In this document: one piece after another, positions 1 through 7,081 of the stretch
Position numbering within the stretch: position 1 is the first letter of the stretch
Layout of the letters: every line of letters starts with the position of its first letter
Assembly (NCBI GenBank): GCA_002418295.1
Contig: DIDU01000140.1
Span: 17,323 to 26,376 of the forward strand
DNA from: Carnobacterium sp. UBA5792
GTDB lineage: Bacteria; Bacillota; Bacilli; Lactobacillales; Carnobacteriaceae
DNA length: 9,054 nt
Direction of reading: 5' to 3'
Program-made: the position numbers and the translations under genes
Notes under the pieces: generated by a model
What the model saw: the letters and a program-made list of their open reading frames with translations, nothing else
Database searches by the model: none
What the model was told of the DNA's origin: nothing

Positions 1-413
1 ATATTTCCCTTAACAAAATCACTTACCTCTACACCGGTTTCTTTTAAGGTTTGAACCGTTGCATCGACTGCTGGTTTGATATTGACTCGTATACTTTCAT
101 CTGCTCCAATAAACGCTACTGCATCAATTGCATCTTGTTCATCAGCTTGTTCACCGTAAGGCAAGCGGATCGCAATAAAGCGGTAATCAGAATCTCCTGT
201 TTCTTCGCGCATTTCAGCCATAGCCATTTGGCTTAATTTTCCTCCAAGTGTTGAATCTTGCCCTCCGCTGATTCCTAATACTAAAGTTTTTAAAAACGGA
301 TTTTTACGCAAGTAAGTTTTTAGAAAATCAATACTTTTTCGTATTTCTAACTGTACATTGATTTCCGGAGCTACGTGCATTTCTTTAATGATTTGATTTT
401 GTAATTTTGTCAT
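1..413 (-). CDS. nadE: NH3-dependent NAD+ synthetase, N-terminal part (cut by window edge)
   Basis: NadE catalyses the last step of NAD+ biosynthesis: ATP-dependent amidation of deamido-NAD with ammonia, in the cytoplasm. About 137 codons are visible, starting [14 protein letters not shown]. The ATP-pyrophosphatase P-loop SGGQDS is at residues 49-54, inside the stretch [17 protein letters not shown]. It is followed by the family stretch [17 protein letters not shown] and then by VNIKPAVDA. Members of the ammonia-using type are about 270-275 residues, so roughly half the protein lies beyond position 1. No glutaminase domain precedes the synthetase domain, which fits the short ammonia-dependent form. 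The ATG at 411-413 is preceded on the minus strand by GAGGG, 6-7 bases upstream, and by an extended -10 promoter. The visible frame is intact. Identification is secure from the P-loop context. Confidence 0.95.
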   Translation of the reverse strand, partial: MTKLQNQIIKEMHVAPEINVQLEIRKSIDFLKTYLRKNPFLKTLVLGISGGQDSTLGGKLSQMAMAEMREETGDSDYRFIAIRLPYGEQADEQDAIDAVAFIGADESIRVNIKPAVDATVQTLKETGVEVSDFVKGN

Positions 414-450
414 TTATTCCGCCCTCATTTCATCTATTTTCTATTATTTT

Positions 451-459
451 AGTATAGCA
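451..459 (-). promoter_or_regulatory. Extended -10 promoter of nadE
   Basis: On the minus strand the sequence reads TGC-TATACT. This is a TGn extended -10 element about 38 bases upstream of the nadE ATG. No good -35 hexamer is found at 16-18 bp, which is typical of extended -10 promoters. It predicts a short leader of about 30 nt with no room for a riboswitch. Confidence 0.6.
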
Positions 460-497
460 TAATTCATGCAACGGCTCTATTTTTTCAATTTATCTGT

Positions 498-552
498 AAA
501 AAAAATGCCGCTTTCTCCTGAATAAAATAGGAAAAAGAGGTCATTTTTTTTT
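498..552. terminator. Bidirectional terminator-like hairpin upstream of nadE
   Basis: The left arm (498-519, A-run then ATGCCGCTTTCTCCT) pairs imperfectly with the right arm (529-551, AGGAAAAAGAGGTCA then a T-run) around a 9-base loop. There are one bulge and a few mismatches. Nine Ts follow on the plus strand and eight Us on the minus strand, so it could act in either direction. On the minus strand it would stop transcripts from the repeat region before they reach nadE. Confidence 0.55.
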
Positions 553-623
553 CTATTAACAGGAATTCTGTTGGTTTAGTCGAAAATCAGCGTGGATGAT
601 CTATTTTATCGTATTCAAAAAAG

Positions 624-825
624 TTTGCGTGCCTTAAGTGATAGCATCTCTCATACTTAGGGCACGCAAAATAGATTTGCCTGCCTTAACAATTGGCATT
701 TAAGCGGCTTAGGGCACACAAAAGAGTTTACGACCTTATCACTGGAAATTCCAAAACTTCAGGTCCTTAATAGGAGTTTAACGACCTTATCGCTAGAAAT
801 TTAAATGACTTCAAGTCCTCAAAGG
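624..825. repeat. Four tandem ~50-bp imperfect hairpin units
   Basis: Four related units begin at about 624, 676, 727 and 777, so the period is 50-52 bp. In unit 1 the arm TTTGCGTGCCTTAAG (624-638) pairs with CTTAGGGCACGCAAA (656-670): 14 Watson-Crick pairs plus one G·U, with a 17-base loop. Unit 2 has TTTGCCTGCCTTAAC (676-690) against CTTAGGGCACACAAA (708-722), with more mismatches. Units 3 and 4 share the core TTTA(A)CGACCTTATC, paired with ACTTCAGGTCCTTAA or ACTTCAAGTCCTC. Units 1-2 form a TGCC type and units 3-4 a GACC type. Arms are conserved better than loops, which suggests the fold matters. The arms are imperfect, the units abut without unique spacers, and no cas gene is present, so this is not a CRISPR array. 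Function unknown. Confidence 0.75.
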
Positions 826-948
826 GGGTGGAACATCCTACCTTCTATGTTTAGTTCACCTATCTTTACGTCAAAAAAGGTGGCATGAAGGATATACTTA
901 TTTATCCCTTTACACTATCCTCCGTGGAACAAAAAGCAAATAGGTGAA
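826..948. repeat. Inverted-repeat region, possible dispersed repeat element
   Basis: TTCACCTAT at 855-863 is mirrored by ATAGGTGAA at 940-948, a perfect 9-bp inverted repeat spanning 76 bp. Nested inside is AAGGATA/TATCC (about 887-906). The word GTGGAAC occurs twice, at 828-834 and 924-930, each next to ATCCT. The stretch directly abuts the tandem hairpin array. The layout looks like a small non-coding repeat element, but I cannot test whether copies exist elsewhere. Confidence 0.35.
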
Positions 949-1003
949 ACAGTTGAAGAAACAAGCTTCTTTTTGATAATTTTTTTTAATACTCAATTCT
1001 ATA

Positions 1004-1050
1004 AAAATCAGCTTATTTTTTGGTTTTCTACCAAAGAATAAGCTGATTTT
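1004..1050. terminator. Strong terminator after the FAD-oxidase gene
   Basis: Arms of 21 bp (1004-1024 and 1030-1050) are complementary except at one position and enclose the 5-base loop TTTCT. The outer part is AAAATCAGCTTATT / AATAAGCTGATTTT and the inner part TTTGGT / ACCAAA. The stem begins 9 bases past the oxidase stop codon in the direction of that gene. The arm ends are A/T runs, so it can work on either strand. Confidence 0.85.
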
Positions 1051-1059
1051 CGTTTTACA

Positions 1060-2424
1060 TTAGATAACTTTTGTCGGATTTAACCGGCCGTCTGGATCAA
1101 AGATCCCTTTGATTTGCCGCATAAAATGTAAATAATTAGGATCGGACATTTTTTCTAAATAAGGCTTTTTAATGATGCCGATGCCATGTTCAGCAGAAGG
1201 CAACCCGCCAAGTTCTTTTATTTTAGCGTAAAGTAGATGTAACACATGATCGCGTTTCGTTTCCCATTCGGTTTGATCTGCGATTTCGCCACGAGTAATA
1301 CACGTATGAAGATTCCCATCACCGGCATGACCAAAACTGATTAGTTTTAAACCACTCTCCGCTTCTAACTCTTTTGTATAGTGATAAAGTGTAGATACGT
1401 GATTGATAGGAACCGTTTCGTCAAGTGTTACTTGTTCTGTATAATTTACAACAGCTGTCAATAATTTATCCCGTAAGTACCAAGCCGTTTTTTCTAAAAC
1501 AGGGTCGGTTAAAGGAATGATTTCGATAGCTTGATGCGGTAAAACACTGGCTTCCAGTAAGTTAACGCGCCGGTCGATCGATTCGCGGTCTTCCCCATCT
1601 AAGGTAATCAATAAATAAGATTGCCCTTTTTGACTTGGAAATTTCAGGTTATTTTCAGCTTCGCTTAGTTCAATCACATCGCGTTCAAAGAATTCTAAAG
1701 CTGTCGGGTCAACCCCGTTTTTTAAAATCGTCAAAACAGCATCAGTAGCGTCATTTAAAGAAGGGAAGGCAACCGTCAACGATAAGCTCGCTTTAGGCAG
1801 CGGAATCAATTTTAATTTAATTTGAGTTGTGATACCTAAAGTCCCTTCAGAACCAATGAATAAGTCTTTTAAATCATACCCAGAGCTGTCTTTTATATTT
1901 AAACTACCTAAAGATAATTCCTCACCTGATGCCAGTACAACATCTAAAGCACGCACATAATTACGTGTAACTCCATATTTAACTGCACGCATACCGCCAG
2001 CATTGGTAGCAACATTTCCACCAATGGAAGAGTATTTAGAACCAGGATCTGGCGGATAGAAGTAGCCCCGGCTTTCAACATATTCTTGGATGTCTTGCAA
2101 TAAAACACCCGGTTCAACTGTTAATGTCATGGTTTCAGTATCTAAATCAAGGATGCGATTCATCAAGTGTACATCAATAATCAATTCACCCTGTATAGGT
2201 GTAGTGGCACCAGATAAACCTGTACCGGCTCCACGAGCGATAATAGGTAAATTCTCTTGCTTAGCAAATTTAACCAACGCAATGATTTCTTCTTTCGTTT
2301 TAGGTAATGCAACCCCGTAAATATTATCGGCAGTGCCTATATATTCATCATAGCGGTAAAGATCAGGGATAGCTTCTCCCGTATAAACTCGTTCATTGTC
2401 TTGAATGATATCTGTTAATAGCAT
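1060..2424 (-). CDS. FAD-binding oxidase of the GlcD / D-2-hydroxyacid dehydrogenase family
   Basis: This 454-residue cytosolic flavoprotein belongs to the family that oxidises D-2-hydroxyacids such as glycolate or D-lactate to 2-oxoacids. The N-terminal PCMH-type FAD-binding domain covers about residues 33-210, with RGAGTGLSGA (64-73), PPDPGSK (124-130), GGNVATNAGG (135-144) and GSEGTLGI (191-198). The C-terminal FAD-oxidase domain (about 212-453) carries GHAGDGNLH (365-373), SAEHGIG (410-416) and the closing FDPDGRLNP (442-450). Length and motif order are normal for a single-chain GlcD. There are no CxxC iron-sulphur motifs and no glcE, glcF or lactate permease gene next door, so it probably acts alone. 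The start is supported by AAAGGAG 8 bases upstream (2433-2439, minus strand). It is divergent from the Rrf2 gene and ends at a strong hairpin. Substrate (glycolate, D-lactate or another D-2-hydroxyacid) cannot be told from sequence; glcD is the usual label, but I leave the symbol open. Confidence 0.92.
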   Translation of the reverse strand: MLLTDIIQDNERVYTGEAIPDLYRYDEYIGTADNIYGVALPKTKEEIIALVKFAKQENLPIIARGAGTGLSGATTPIQGELIIDVHLMNRILDLDTETMTLTVEPGVLLQDIQEYVESRGYFYPPDPGSKYSSIGGNVATNAGGMRAVKYGVTRNYVRALDVVLASGEELSLGSLNIKDSSGYDLKDLFIGSEGTLGITTQIKLKLIPLPKASLSLTVAFPSLNDATDAVLTILKNGVDPTALEFFERDVIELSEAENNLKFPSQKGQSYLLITLDGEDRESIDRRVNLLEASVLPHQAIEIIPLTDPVLEKTAWYLRDKLLTAVVNYTEQVTLDETVPINHVSTLYHYTKELEAESGLKLISFGHAGDGNLHTCITRGEIADQTEWETKRDHVLHLLYAKIKELGGLPSAEHGIGIIKKPYLEKMSDPNYLHFMRQIKGIFDPDGRLNPTKVI

Positions 2425-2447
2425 GTAAAAATCTCCTTTGAAAAAAT

Positions 2448-2490
2448 AGTATACGTAGAAGCAAAGAGCTTAGAATAAAAGCGCTTTATC
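2448..2490 (-). promoter_or_regulatory. Possible oxidase promoter with a cre-like palindrome
   Basis: The minus strand has TATACT (2448-2453) 23 bases before the oxidase ATG, without a clear -35 at 17 bp. Just upstream, the 10-bp perfect palindrome AAAGCGCTTT (2478-2487) sits within ATAAAGCGCTTTTA. This matches the CcpA cre consensus TGWAANCGNTNWCA at all but three positions. A cre at the -35 region would give carbon catabolite repression, which makes sense for a hydroxyacid oxidase. The match is degenerate, so this is tentative. Confidence 0.35.
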
Positions 2491-2639
2491 TTTATTGTGA
2501 GCTACTGAAAAGGAAAACACAAGTTTTTACGGGAATTTTTTTAAGAAATGAATGGTTAAATTTAACATAAGAAATAAAAAAAGAGGATTTTTTGAAACTT
2601 TTCTATTGCTATTTTTTTAAAAATGGAGTAAATTTATTC

Positions 2640-2665
2640 ATGGACATACGAAGTCCATAATGGAC
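2640..2665 (+). promoter_or_regulatory. Alternating half-site operator before the Rrf2 gene
   Basis: Three copies of one hexamer alternate in orientation: ATGGAC (2640-2645), GTCCAT (2653-2658) and ATGGAC (2660-2665). The last two form GTCCAT-A-ATGGAC, a 13-bp palindrome that is perfect apart from its central base. The first two form an inverted repeat with a 7-base spacer. CATAAT (2656-2661) inside the palindrome could be a -10 box, with a poor -35 TTTATT at 2633-2638. Rrf2 regulators commonly bind dyads overlapping their own promoters, so autoregulation is the natural reading. Confidence 0.6.
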
Positions 2666-2712
2666 AAAGAATGTATCTAATTGAAAAATAAAAAATGAAG
2701 AGAGGCGAGAGC

Positions 2713-3192
2713 GTGAACTTAACAAAAGGACTGGAACAAGCCGTTTGTATTATTACGCTATTAGCAACACAAGATAAACGGTTTCCAATTGCTTCCCATA
2801 TTATTAACCGAAGATTGCAAGGGGCATCGCCTTCTTATATTAAAAAAATTATGAGAAAACTAGTTGTAAATGGGTTAGTGACTTCTGTATCAGGAAGCAA
2901 CGGCGGTTTTTCTCTAGCGAAAAATCCGGAAAATATTAATTTGTTGGAAGTGGTCGAAGCATTAGAAGGCCCAATTGTGACTTATCCAAATACAGGGATG
3001 ATCAACCAAGTCTTTTCAGATATGGGGCCCACTGCCAATCAAGGGGAAAAAGTTCTGACTGAAGTATTCAGACAAGCAGATAATCAATACACAGACTATC
3101 TTCGTCAGCAAACCGTCGCCCATTTGATTCGTGAGTCATTGGATCATCGAGGCATTCCTGTTCTTAACTGGAATGAAACGAATGAATGCTGA
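2713..3192 (+). CDS. Rrf2-family winged-helix transcriptional regulator
   Basis: A 159-residue DNA-binding repressor of the Rrf2 family (the family of IscR, NsrR, CymR and YwnA). The winged helix-turn-helix fills the first ~85 residues. Helix 1 is MNLTKGLEQAVCIITLLATQ, the recognition region is SPSYIKKIMRKLVVNGLV (39-56), and the wing is GSNGGFSLAK (61-70), followed by INLLEVVEALEG. The C-terminal dimerisation part is long and ends in WNETNEC. Only two cysteines are present (12 and 159). The three clustered cysteines that bind Fe-S in IscR or NsrR are missing, so this is not a canonical cluster sensor. I chose GTG at 2713 because GAGG ends 7 bases before it and Rrf2 proteins begin like MNLTKGLEQ; an in-frame ATG at 2695 lacks a ribosome binding site. 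The yhgE-like gene follows after 31 bases and is probably cotranscribed and its target. Confidence 0.88.
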   Translation: MNLTKGLEQAVCIITLLATQDKRFPIASHIINRRLQGASPSYIKKIMRKLVVNGLVTSVSGSNGGFSLAKNPENINLLEVVEALEGPIVTYPNTGMINQVFSDMGPTANQGEKVLTEVFRQADNQYTDYLRQQTVAHLIRESLDHRGIPVLNWNETNEC

Positions 3193-3223
3193 TCAAGTTT
3201 AAGGAAGGCGTGAGACAGAACTA

Positions 3224-6139
3224 ATGGAAATGTTAAAAGAAGAATGGAAAAAAATAAGCAGCAATAAGATGCTGATGATTTCCTCTATCGTTATTTTATT
3301 TATCCCGATTTTATATGCTGGTTTCTTTTTGAAATCCAACTGGGACCCTTATGGCAATACAGATAAATTATCTGTTGCCGTAGTAAATGAGGATGTTGCG
3401 GTCGATTATGAAGGAAAGAAACTAGATGTTGGGAACGAAATGGTTGAAAATCTAAAAACCAATGATGCTTTAGATTGGCACTTTGTTTCGCCAAGCGAAG
3501 CTAAAAAAGGCTTAAAAGACCGTAAATATTATATGGTGATGACTGTACCAAGGAATTTTTCAGAAAATGCAGCGACATTAATGGATGATCATCCTAAGGA
3601 AATGAATATCACCTATGAAACAAATGGTTCTTTAAACTTTATTGGTGAAGTGATCAGTAAGTCAGCTGTGAAAGAAGTCAAATCCGAAGTTTCTCAAAAT
3701 GTTACTAAAGCCTATACGGAAGCTATCTTTGATCAAATTGGCGAAGTCGGAGAAGGATTTACAGAAGCAGCAGACGGTGCGGAAGAATTAGATGAAGGCA
3801 CAGACAAATTAGCTGATGGAAATCAAGAAATCACTAAAAACTTAACCAAGTTAGCCGACAGTACCTTAACATTCAGCGATGGTGCAGATACGTTAAATGT
3901 TGGGTTAAAAGAATACACTAATGGTGTAGCTCAAGTCGGTTCAGGAGCAACTCAATTAAATGAAGGTATTGGCCAACTAGCTTCTAATGTGGGACCGTTA
4001 AAAGACGGTGTAACACAATTAGATAATGGGGCATCTAGCTTAGCTAGCGGTTTAACGGCTTATACAGCAGGCGTCAGCCAATTAGAAACTGGAGCCGGAC
4101 AATTAACTGCTAATAATGCTAAACTTCAAAATGGTGTTGCAAGTTTAAGCGGCGGAGTAGACCAAGTCAAATCAGGCAGTGATCAGTTATTGGCTGGGTT
4201 GAATCAAATGTCAGATATGTTAGGTGAAAGTTTAACACAAGAAAAGCAAGAGCAATTAACAGCATTATTAAATGAAGAAACCGGGTTACCTAAATTAAAC
4301 GCAGGAATCCAAGAGCTCAACGAGGCTTTAAGCGGAGAAAATGGCGCAATCGATGCTGATTCGATAACTGCAAACCTAACTAACGTAGGAACAAACTTAG
4401 CAGGTATGGAAGAAAATCTAACTACTGCTGGCACAAATCTAACTGGAATGAAAGATAATTTGACAGCTGCTGGTACAAACTTAGCTGATATTGGAACAGA
4501 TGTAAAAGCGCTAGGTGAAAAAACACAAAGTAATGCAGCCAGTACGGTTAGTGCTATTCAAAGTACAAATGCATTTCAAGCTTTAGATGAAACTCAAAAA
4601 ACGGAATTATTGGGTGCTTTGCAAAAAGAACTGCAAGCACAAGGAAAATCAAATGGAGATATACTTGGAGACATGGCTGAAAAAACAACAGCAGCAGCTC
4701 AAAGCGTAGTAGCAGCTGGAGACAAAACTGCCACAACCGGAGAGAATGTTACTGCAGTCGGGACCCAAGCAACTAATGCAGGAAAGGCAGCGACAGATTT
4801 AGCAAAACAAATGAAAGGTTTAGCTGCTACATTACCTAAATTGAAAGTTAGTGTTGCTGAATTAGCAGCAGGATCAAATGTAGCTGTTCCTGGGGCTGTT
4901 GAAGCAATCAGTAGTTTACAACAAGGTTTATCAGGAATACAAGGTGTCTTAGACAGAACTGGTGAAGGTGAAAATAAAGGGTTGATTCAAGGAATGACAG
5001 AATTGAATCAAGGTCTTGCAACGATTCAAAGCGGTTTGAATGGCGATAACGGTTTAGTATCTGGAATTACTGAATACACAAATGGTGTCAGCACATTACA
5101 AAATGGTGCAGGCCAATTAACGAATAATTCTAGCGCATTGAATTCAGGAGCTGCTCAATTAAGCGGCGGAATCAACCAAATAGCTGGAAAATTACCGACA
5201 TTGATTGACGGTGTGAACCAATTAAATAATGGTTCGACTGAGTTAGTGCAAGGAACCAATCAATTAACACAAAACTCTGGAACTTTAATGAACGGTGCAG
5301 CTCAATTAGCTGATGGAGCAGATCAAATCAATGACGGATCCAATCAATTAGCTAACGGTTCTCAAACACTAGGCGAAGGATTGGATACATTAAAAGATGG
5401 AACTCAAACACTAGCCACTAGTTTACAAGATGGTGCAGATGAAGTTAATGCTATTGATCCGACAGATGAAACCTACACGATGTTTTCGAATCCAACTAAA
5501 TTGACGCATAAGGAATACAGTCACGTACCTAATTATGGTGCAGCTTTAGCTCCTTATATCATGTCCATGGCTTTGTATATCGGTGCAGTCGTCTTTAATA
5601 CAATTTATCCTGTTCGTAAAAAATCATTGGCTGGTCAATCAGGTGCAGCATGGTGGGGAAGCAAAATGTCAGTTGCATTATTATCAGCTGTCTTGATGGC
5701 ATTGATCGAAGGCGGAATATTAATGCTGCTTGGCCTACATGTTCAATCTGTAGGAAAATTCTTCTTAATGGCTGTAGTAGCTGCTCTAACCTTTATGTCA
5801 ATCGTTTCGTTCTTCACGATCGCATTAGACAATGTCGGCCGCTTCATTGCGATGTTGTTACTGATCGTTCAATTAGGCGGTTCAGGTGGAACATTCCCGA
5901 TGCCGTTGACAAATGGTTTCTTCAATGCCATTCATCCTTTCTTACCGATGTCGTATTCTATTTATGGGCTAAGAGAAGCGATTTCTGGCGGAATGGGTCA
6001 AAACTTATACTTGCAAAGTATCATGGTCTTAGTGATTGTATTTATTGTATTTAGCGGATTATTGCTGCTATTTATGACACTTTCTCAAAAAAAGAATCAA
6101 GATACAGAAAACAATCATAAAGAAACAGTAACAGCTTAA
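3224..6139 (+). CDS. yhgE: YhgE/Pip-family membrane protein (phage infection protein family)
   Basis: A 971-residue membrane protein of the family of Lactococcus Pip (phage receptor) and Bacillus YhgE/YueB. Residues 1-16 are cytoplasmic and basic, and TM1 lies at about 17-36. A very long extracellular part follows. It starts with the conserved N-terminal YhgE/Pip domain (LSVAVVNEDVAV at 49-60, YYMVMTVPRNFSENA at 102-116). Next come xxxLxxG heptad arrays at about 181-330 and 585-740, with units like LADG, LNEG, LDNG and LQNG. Between them is an Ala/Thr-rich helical segment (about 380-550) holding 14-residue repeats that start GTNLAGM, GTNLTGM and GTNLADI (389, 403, 417). The C-terminal ABC-2-like domain has about five more TM segments (about 772-796, 816-838, 845-867, 873-890, 929-953) and a charged tail. 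GGAAGG lies about 15 bases before the ATG, which is unusually far; M3 at 3230 is no better. The normal cellular role in this family is unclear. It is related to the YueB/EsaA secretion component, but no type VII genes are seen. Confidence 0.9.
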   Translation: MEMLKEEWKKISSNKMLMISSIVILFIPILYAGFFLKSNWDPYGNTDKLSVAVVNEDVAVDYEGKKLDVGNEMVENLKTNDALDWHFVSPSEAKKGLKDRKYYMVMTVPRNFSENAATLMDDHPKEMNITYETNGSLNFIGEVISKSAVKEVKSEVSQNVTKAYTEAIFDQIGEVGEGFTEAADGAEELDEGTDKLADGNQEITKNLTKLADSTLTFSDGADTLNVGLKEYTNGVAQVGSGATQLNEGIGQLASNVGPLKDGVTQLDNGASSLASGLTAYTAGVSQLETGAGQLTANNAKLQNGVASLSGGVDQVKSGSDQLLAGLNQMSDMLGESLTQEKQEQLTALLNEETGLPKLNAGIQELNEALSGENGAIDADSITANLTNVGTNLAGMEENLTTAGTNLTGMKDNLTAAGTNLADIGTDVKALGEKTQSNAASTVSAIQSTNAFQALDETQKTELLGALQKELQAQGKSNGDILGDMAEKTTAAAQSVVAAGDKTATTGENVTAVGTQATNAGKAATDLAKQMKGLAATLPKLKVSVAELAAGSNVAVPGAVEAISSLQQGLSGIQGVLDRTGEGENKGLIQGMTELNQGLATIQSGLNGDNGLVSGITEYTNGVSTLQNGAGQLTNNSSALNSGAAQLSGGINQIAGKLPTLIDGVNQLNNGSTELVQGTNQLTQNSGTLMNGAAQLADGADQINDGSNQLANGSQTLGEGLDTLKDGTQTLATSLQDGADEVNAIDPTDETYTMFSNPTKLTHKEYSHVPNYGAALAPYIMSMALYIGAVVFNTIYPVRKKSLAGQSGAAWWGSKMSVALLSAVLMALIEGGILMLLGLHVQSVGKFFLMAVVAALTFMSIVSFFTIALDNVGRFIAMLLLIVQLGGSGGTFPMPLTNGFFNAIHPFLPMSYSIYGLREAISGGMGQNLYLQSIMVLVIVFIVFSGLLLLFMTLSQKKNQDTENNHKETVTA

Positions 6140-6140
6140 A

Positions 6141-6186
6141 AAATAAAGCGTGCCGCTTCTCTCAAAGAGAAGCAGCACGCTTATTT
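6141..6186. terminator. Bidirectional terminator between yhgE and the permease gene
   Basis: The arm at 6141-6162 (AAATAAAGCGTGCCGCTTCTCT region) pairs with 6166-6186 across a CAA loop. There are one bulged A and one mismatch, giving about 20 bp. It starts directly after the yhgE stop codon and ends 1 base before the stop codon of the convergent permease gene, so it serves both. Confidence 0.88.
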
Positions 6187-6187
6187 A

Positions 6188-7081
6188 TTATTCAAATCCT
6201 AAAATGAAAATTCCGACCATAATACCAGCAATGACTAAATACTGAGTTCTAGTTAATTTTTCTTTTAAGAAAATACGAGAAAGAATAACAGAAACAATAC
6301 TATAACAAGAAATCAAAGGTGTAACGATGATCGCATTACCTGCAATAGCGTATACATAGAAAAATTGACCAAACGTTTCAAACAAAGCTGCATAGCCTTT
6401 TGTTCTTTCTTCAAAAAGATTGAACTTTTGTTTTTTTATACCGATAAGATAAATACCAGATAAAATAGCACAAATTAGAAAAGTCAGTTCATAAGAGGTA
6501 TTGGCTTGGTTTTCACTCATGACTTTATCTAAAATAAACGCATCTGAAAAAGTTCCAACACCGTCAATCACAGCATATAAAATGGGTAAAATAATAGCAA
6601 GTGCGCCGATTTGGTATTTTCGATCGATTTTTTCTTTGTGTCTCATTCTATCTAAATCTGCTTCTCTTTTTTCTAAAATAGATAACAATAGGATGCCGAC
6701 TGAAATAATAGCAACGGCAAAAAACTGCAGACCTGTCATAACTTGTCCTAGAAAAATGAATGTCAGTAAAGAGGCAATAGCACCTGATGAATTCATCACA
6801 GGGGATGAAACGGAGAGCTCAATATAACGCAATCCAATATACCCTATGGTCATTGAAAGGATGTACATGCTGGAAACTGGTAAGTAACGAATGATATTCA
6901 TTGGATCATAAGAAATATCGGTAAATAAAATGGTCCAAAAAGCATGGATTCCCATCACTAGACCAACCATCATTACGATTCTTAAGTGACTGTAAGGGTC
7001 TTTTGGATCTGAACCTTTCTTATAAAATAAATCTGCTGCTCCCCATGAGAAAATAGAGACCAATGTAAAAATAAACCACAT
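6188..7081 (-). CDS. EamA / drug-metabolite transporter superfamily permease
   Basis: A 297-residue inner-membrane protein with about ten hydrophobic segments in two repeated halves, the normal length and layout of the DMT superfamily. The first EamA half begins MWFIFTLVSIFSWGAADLFYKKG and ends near ILLLSILEKRE (129-140). A basic loop (RMRHKEKIDRKYQ, 145-157) joins it to the second half. That half ends with the family-typical SRIFLKEKLTRTQYLVIAG (268-286) and a final helix up to residue 295. The start at 7081 is chosen because AAAAGGTG lies 6 bases upstream on the minus strand. A frame extension to 7135 would add 18 residues with no ribosome binding site and an untypical N-terminus. Substrate cannot be inferred: relatives export amino acids, sugars, metabolites or drugs. 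The gene stands alone and is convergent with yhgE. Confidence 0.85.
   Translation of the reverse strand: MWFIFTLVSIFSWGAADLFYKKGSDPKDPYSHLRIVMMVGLVMGIHAFWTILFTDISYDPMNIIRYLPVSSMYILSMTIGYIGLRYIELSVSSPVMNSSGAIASLLTFIFLGQVMTGLQFFAVAIISVGILLLSILEKREADLDRMRHKEKIDRKYQIGALAIILPILYAVIDGVGTFSDAFILDKVMSENQANTSYELTFLICAILSGIYLIGIKKQKFNLFEERTKGYAALFETFGQFFYVYAIAGNAIIVTPLISCYSIVSVILSRIFLKEKLTRTQYLVIAGIMVGIFILGFE

Larger units (their letters stand above)
414..1059. other. 646-bp intergenic region between nadE and the FAD-oxidase gene
   Basis: I find no credible gene here on either strand. From left to right it holds the nadE promoter, a bidirectional terminator-like hairpin (498-551), four tandem hairpin repeats (624-825), a stretch rich in inverted repeats (826-950), a weak AAGAA/TTCTT hairpin followed by T-tracts (956-988), and the oxidase terminator (1004-1050). 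A 31-codon open stretch on the minus strand (822-914) has no start codon or ribosome binding site and lies inside the repeat-like part. Confidence 0.7.

Noticed and set aside
624..825. CRISPR array
   Set aside because: The units are imperfect, each is self-complementary over most of its length, they abut without unique spacers, and no cas gene is present.
822..914. 31-codon open stretch on the minus strand ending FHPL, protein-like in composition
   Set aside because: It has no start codon in a usable place and no ribosome binding site, and it lies inside an inverted-repeat block. More likely an open frame through a repeat.
1060..2424. Part of a multi-subunit glycolate oxidase operon
   Set aside because: No glcE or glcF gene flanks it; both sides are terminator and divergent promoter.
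2695..2712. Upstream ATG start for the Rrf2 gene
   Set aside because: No ribosome binding site precedes it, and the added residues MKRGES are encoded by the ribosome binding site region of the GTG start.
2713..3192. Fe-S or nitric-oxide sensing Rrf2 regulator (IscR/NsrR)
   Set aside because: The cluster of three cysteines in the C-terminal half is absent.
5650..6054. 134-codon plus-strand open frame inside yhgE
   Set aside because: It lies in another frame of a well-supported gene, and its cysteine- and arginine-rich product is typical of a shadow frame.
3224..6139. Type VII secretion locus, because YueB/EsaA resembles YhgE
   Set aside because: No WXG100, EssB, EssC or LXG genes are near, and the protein has the YhgE/Pip layout.
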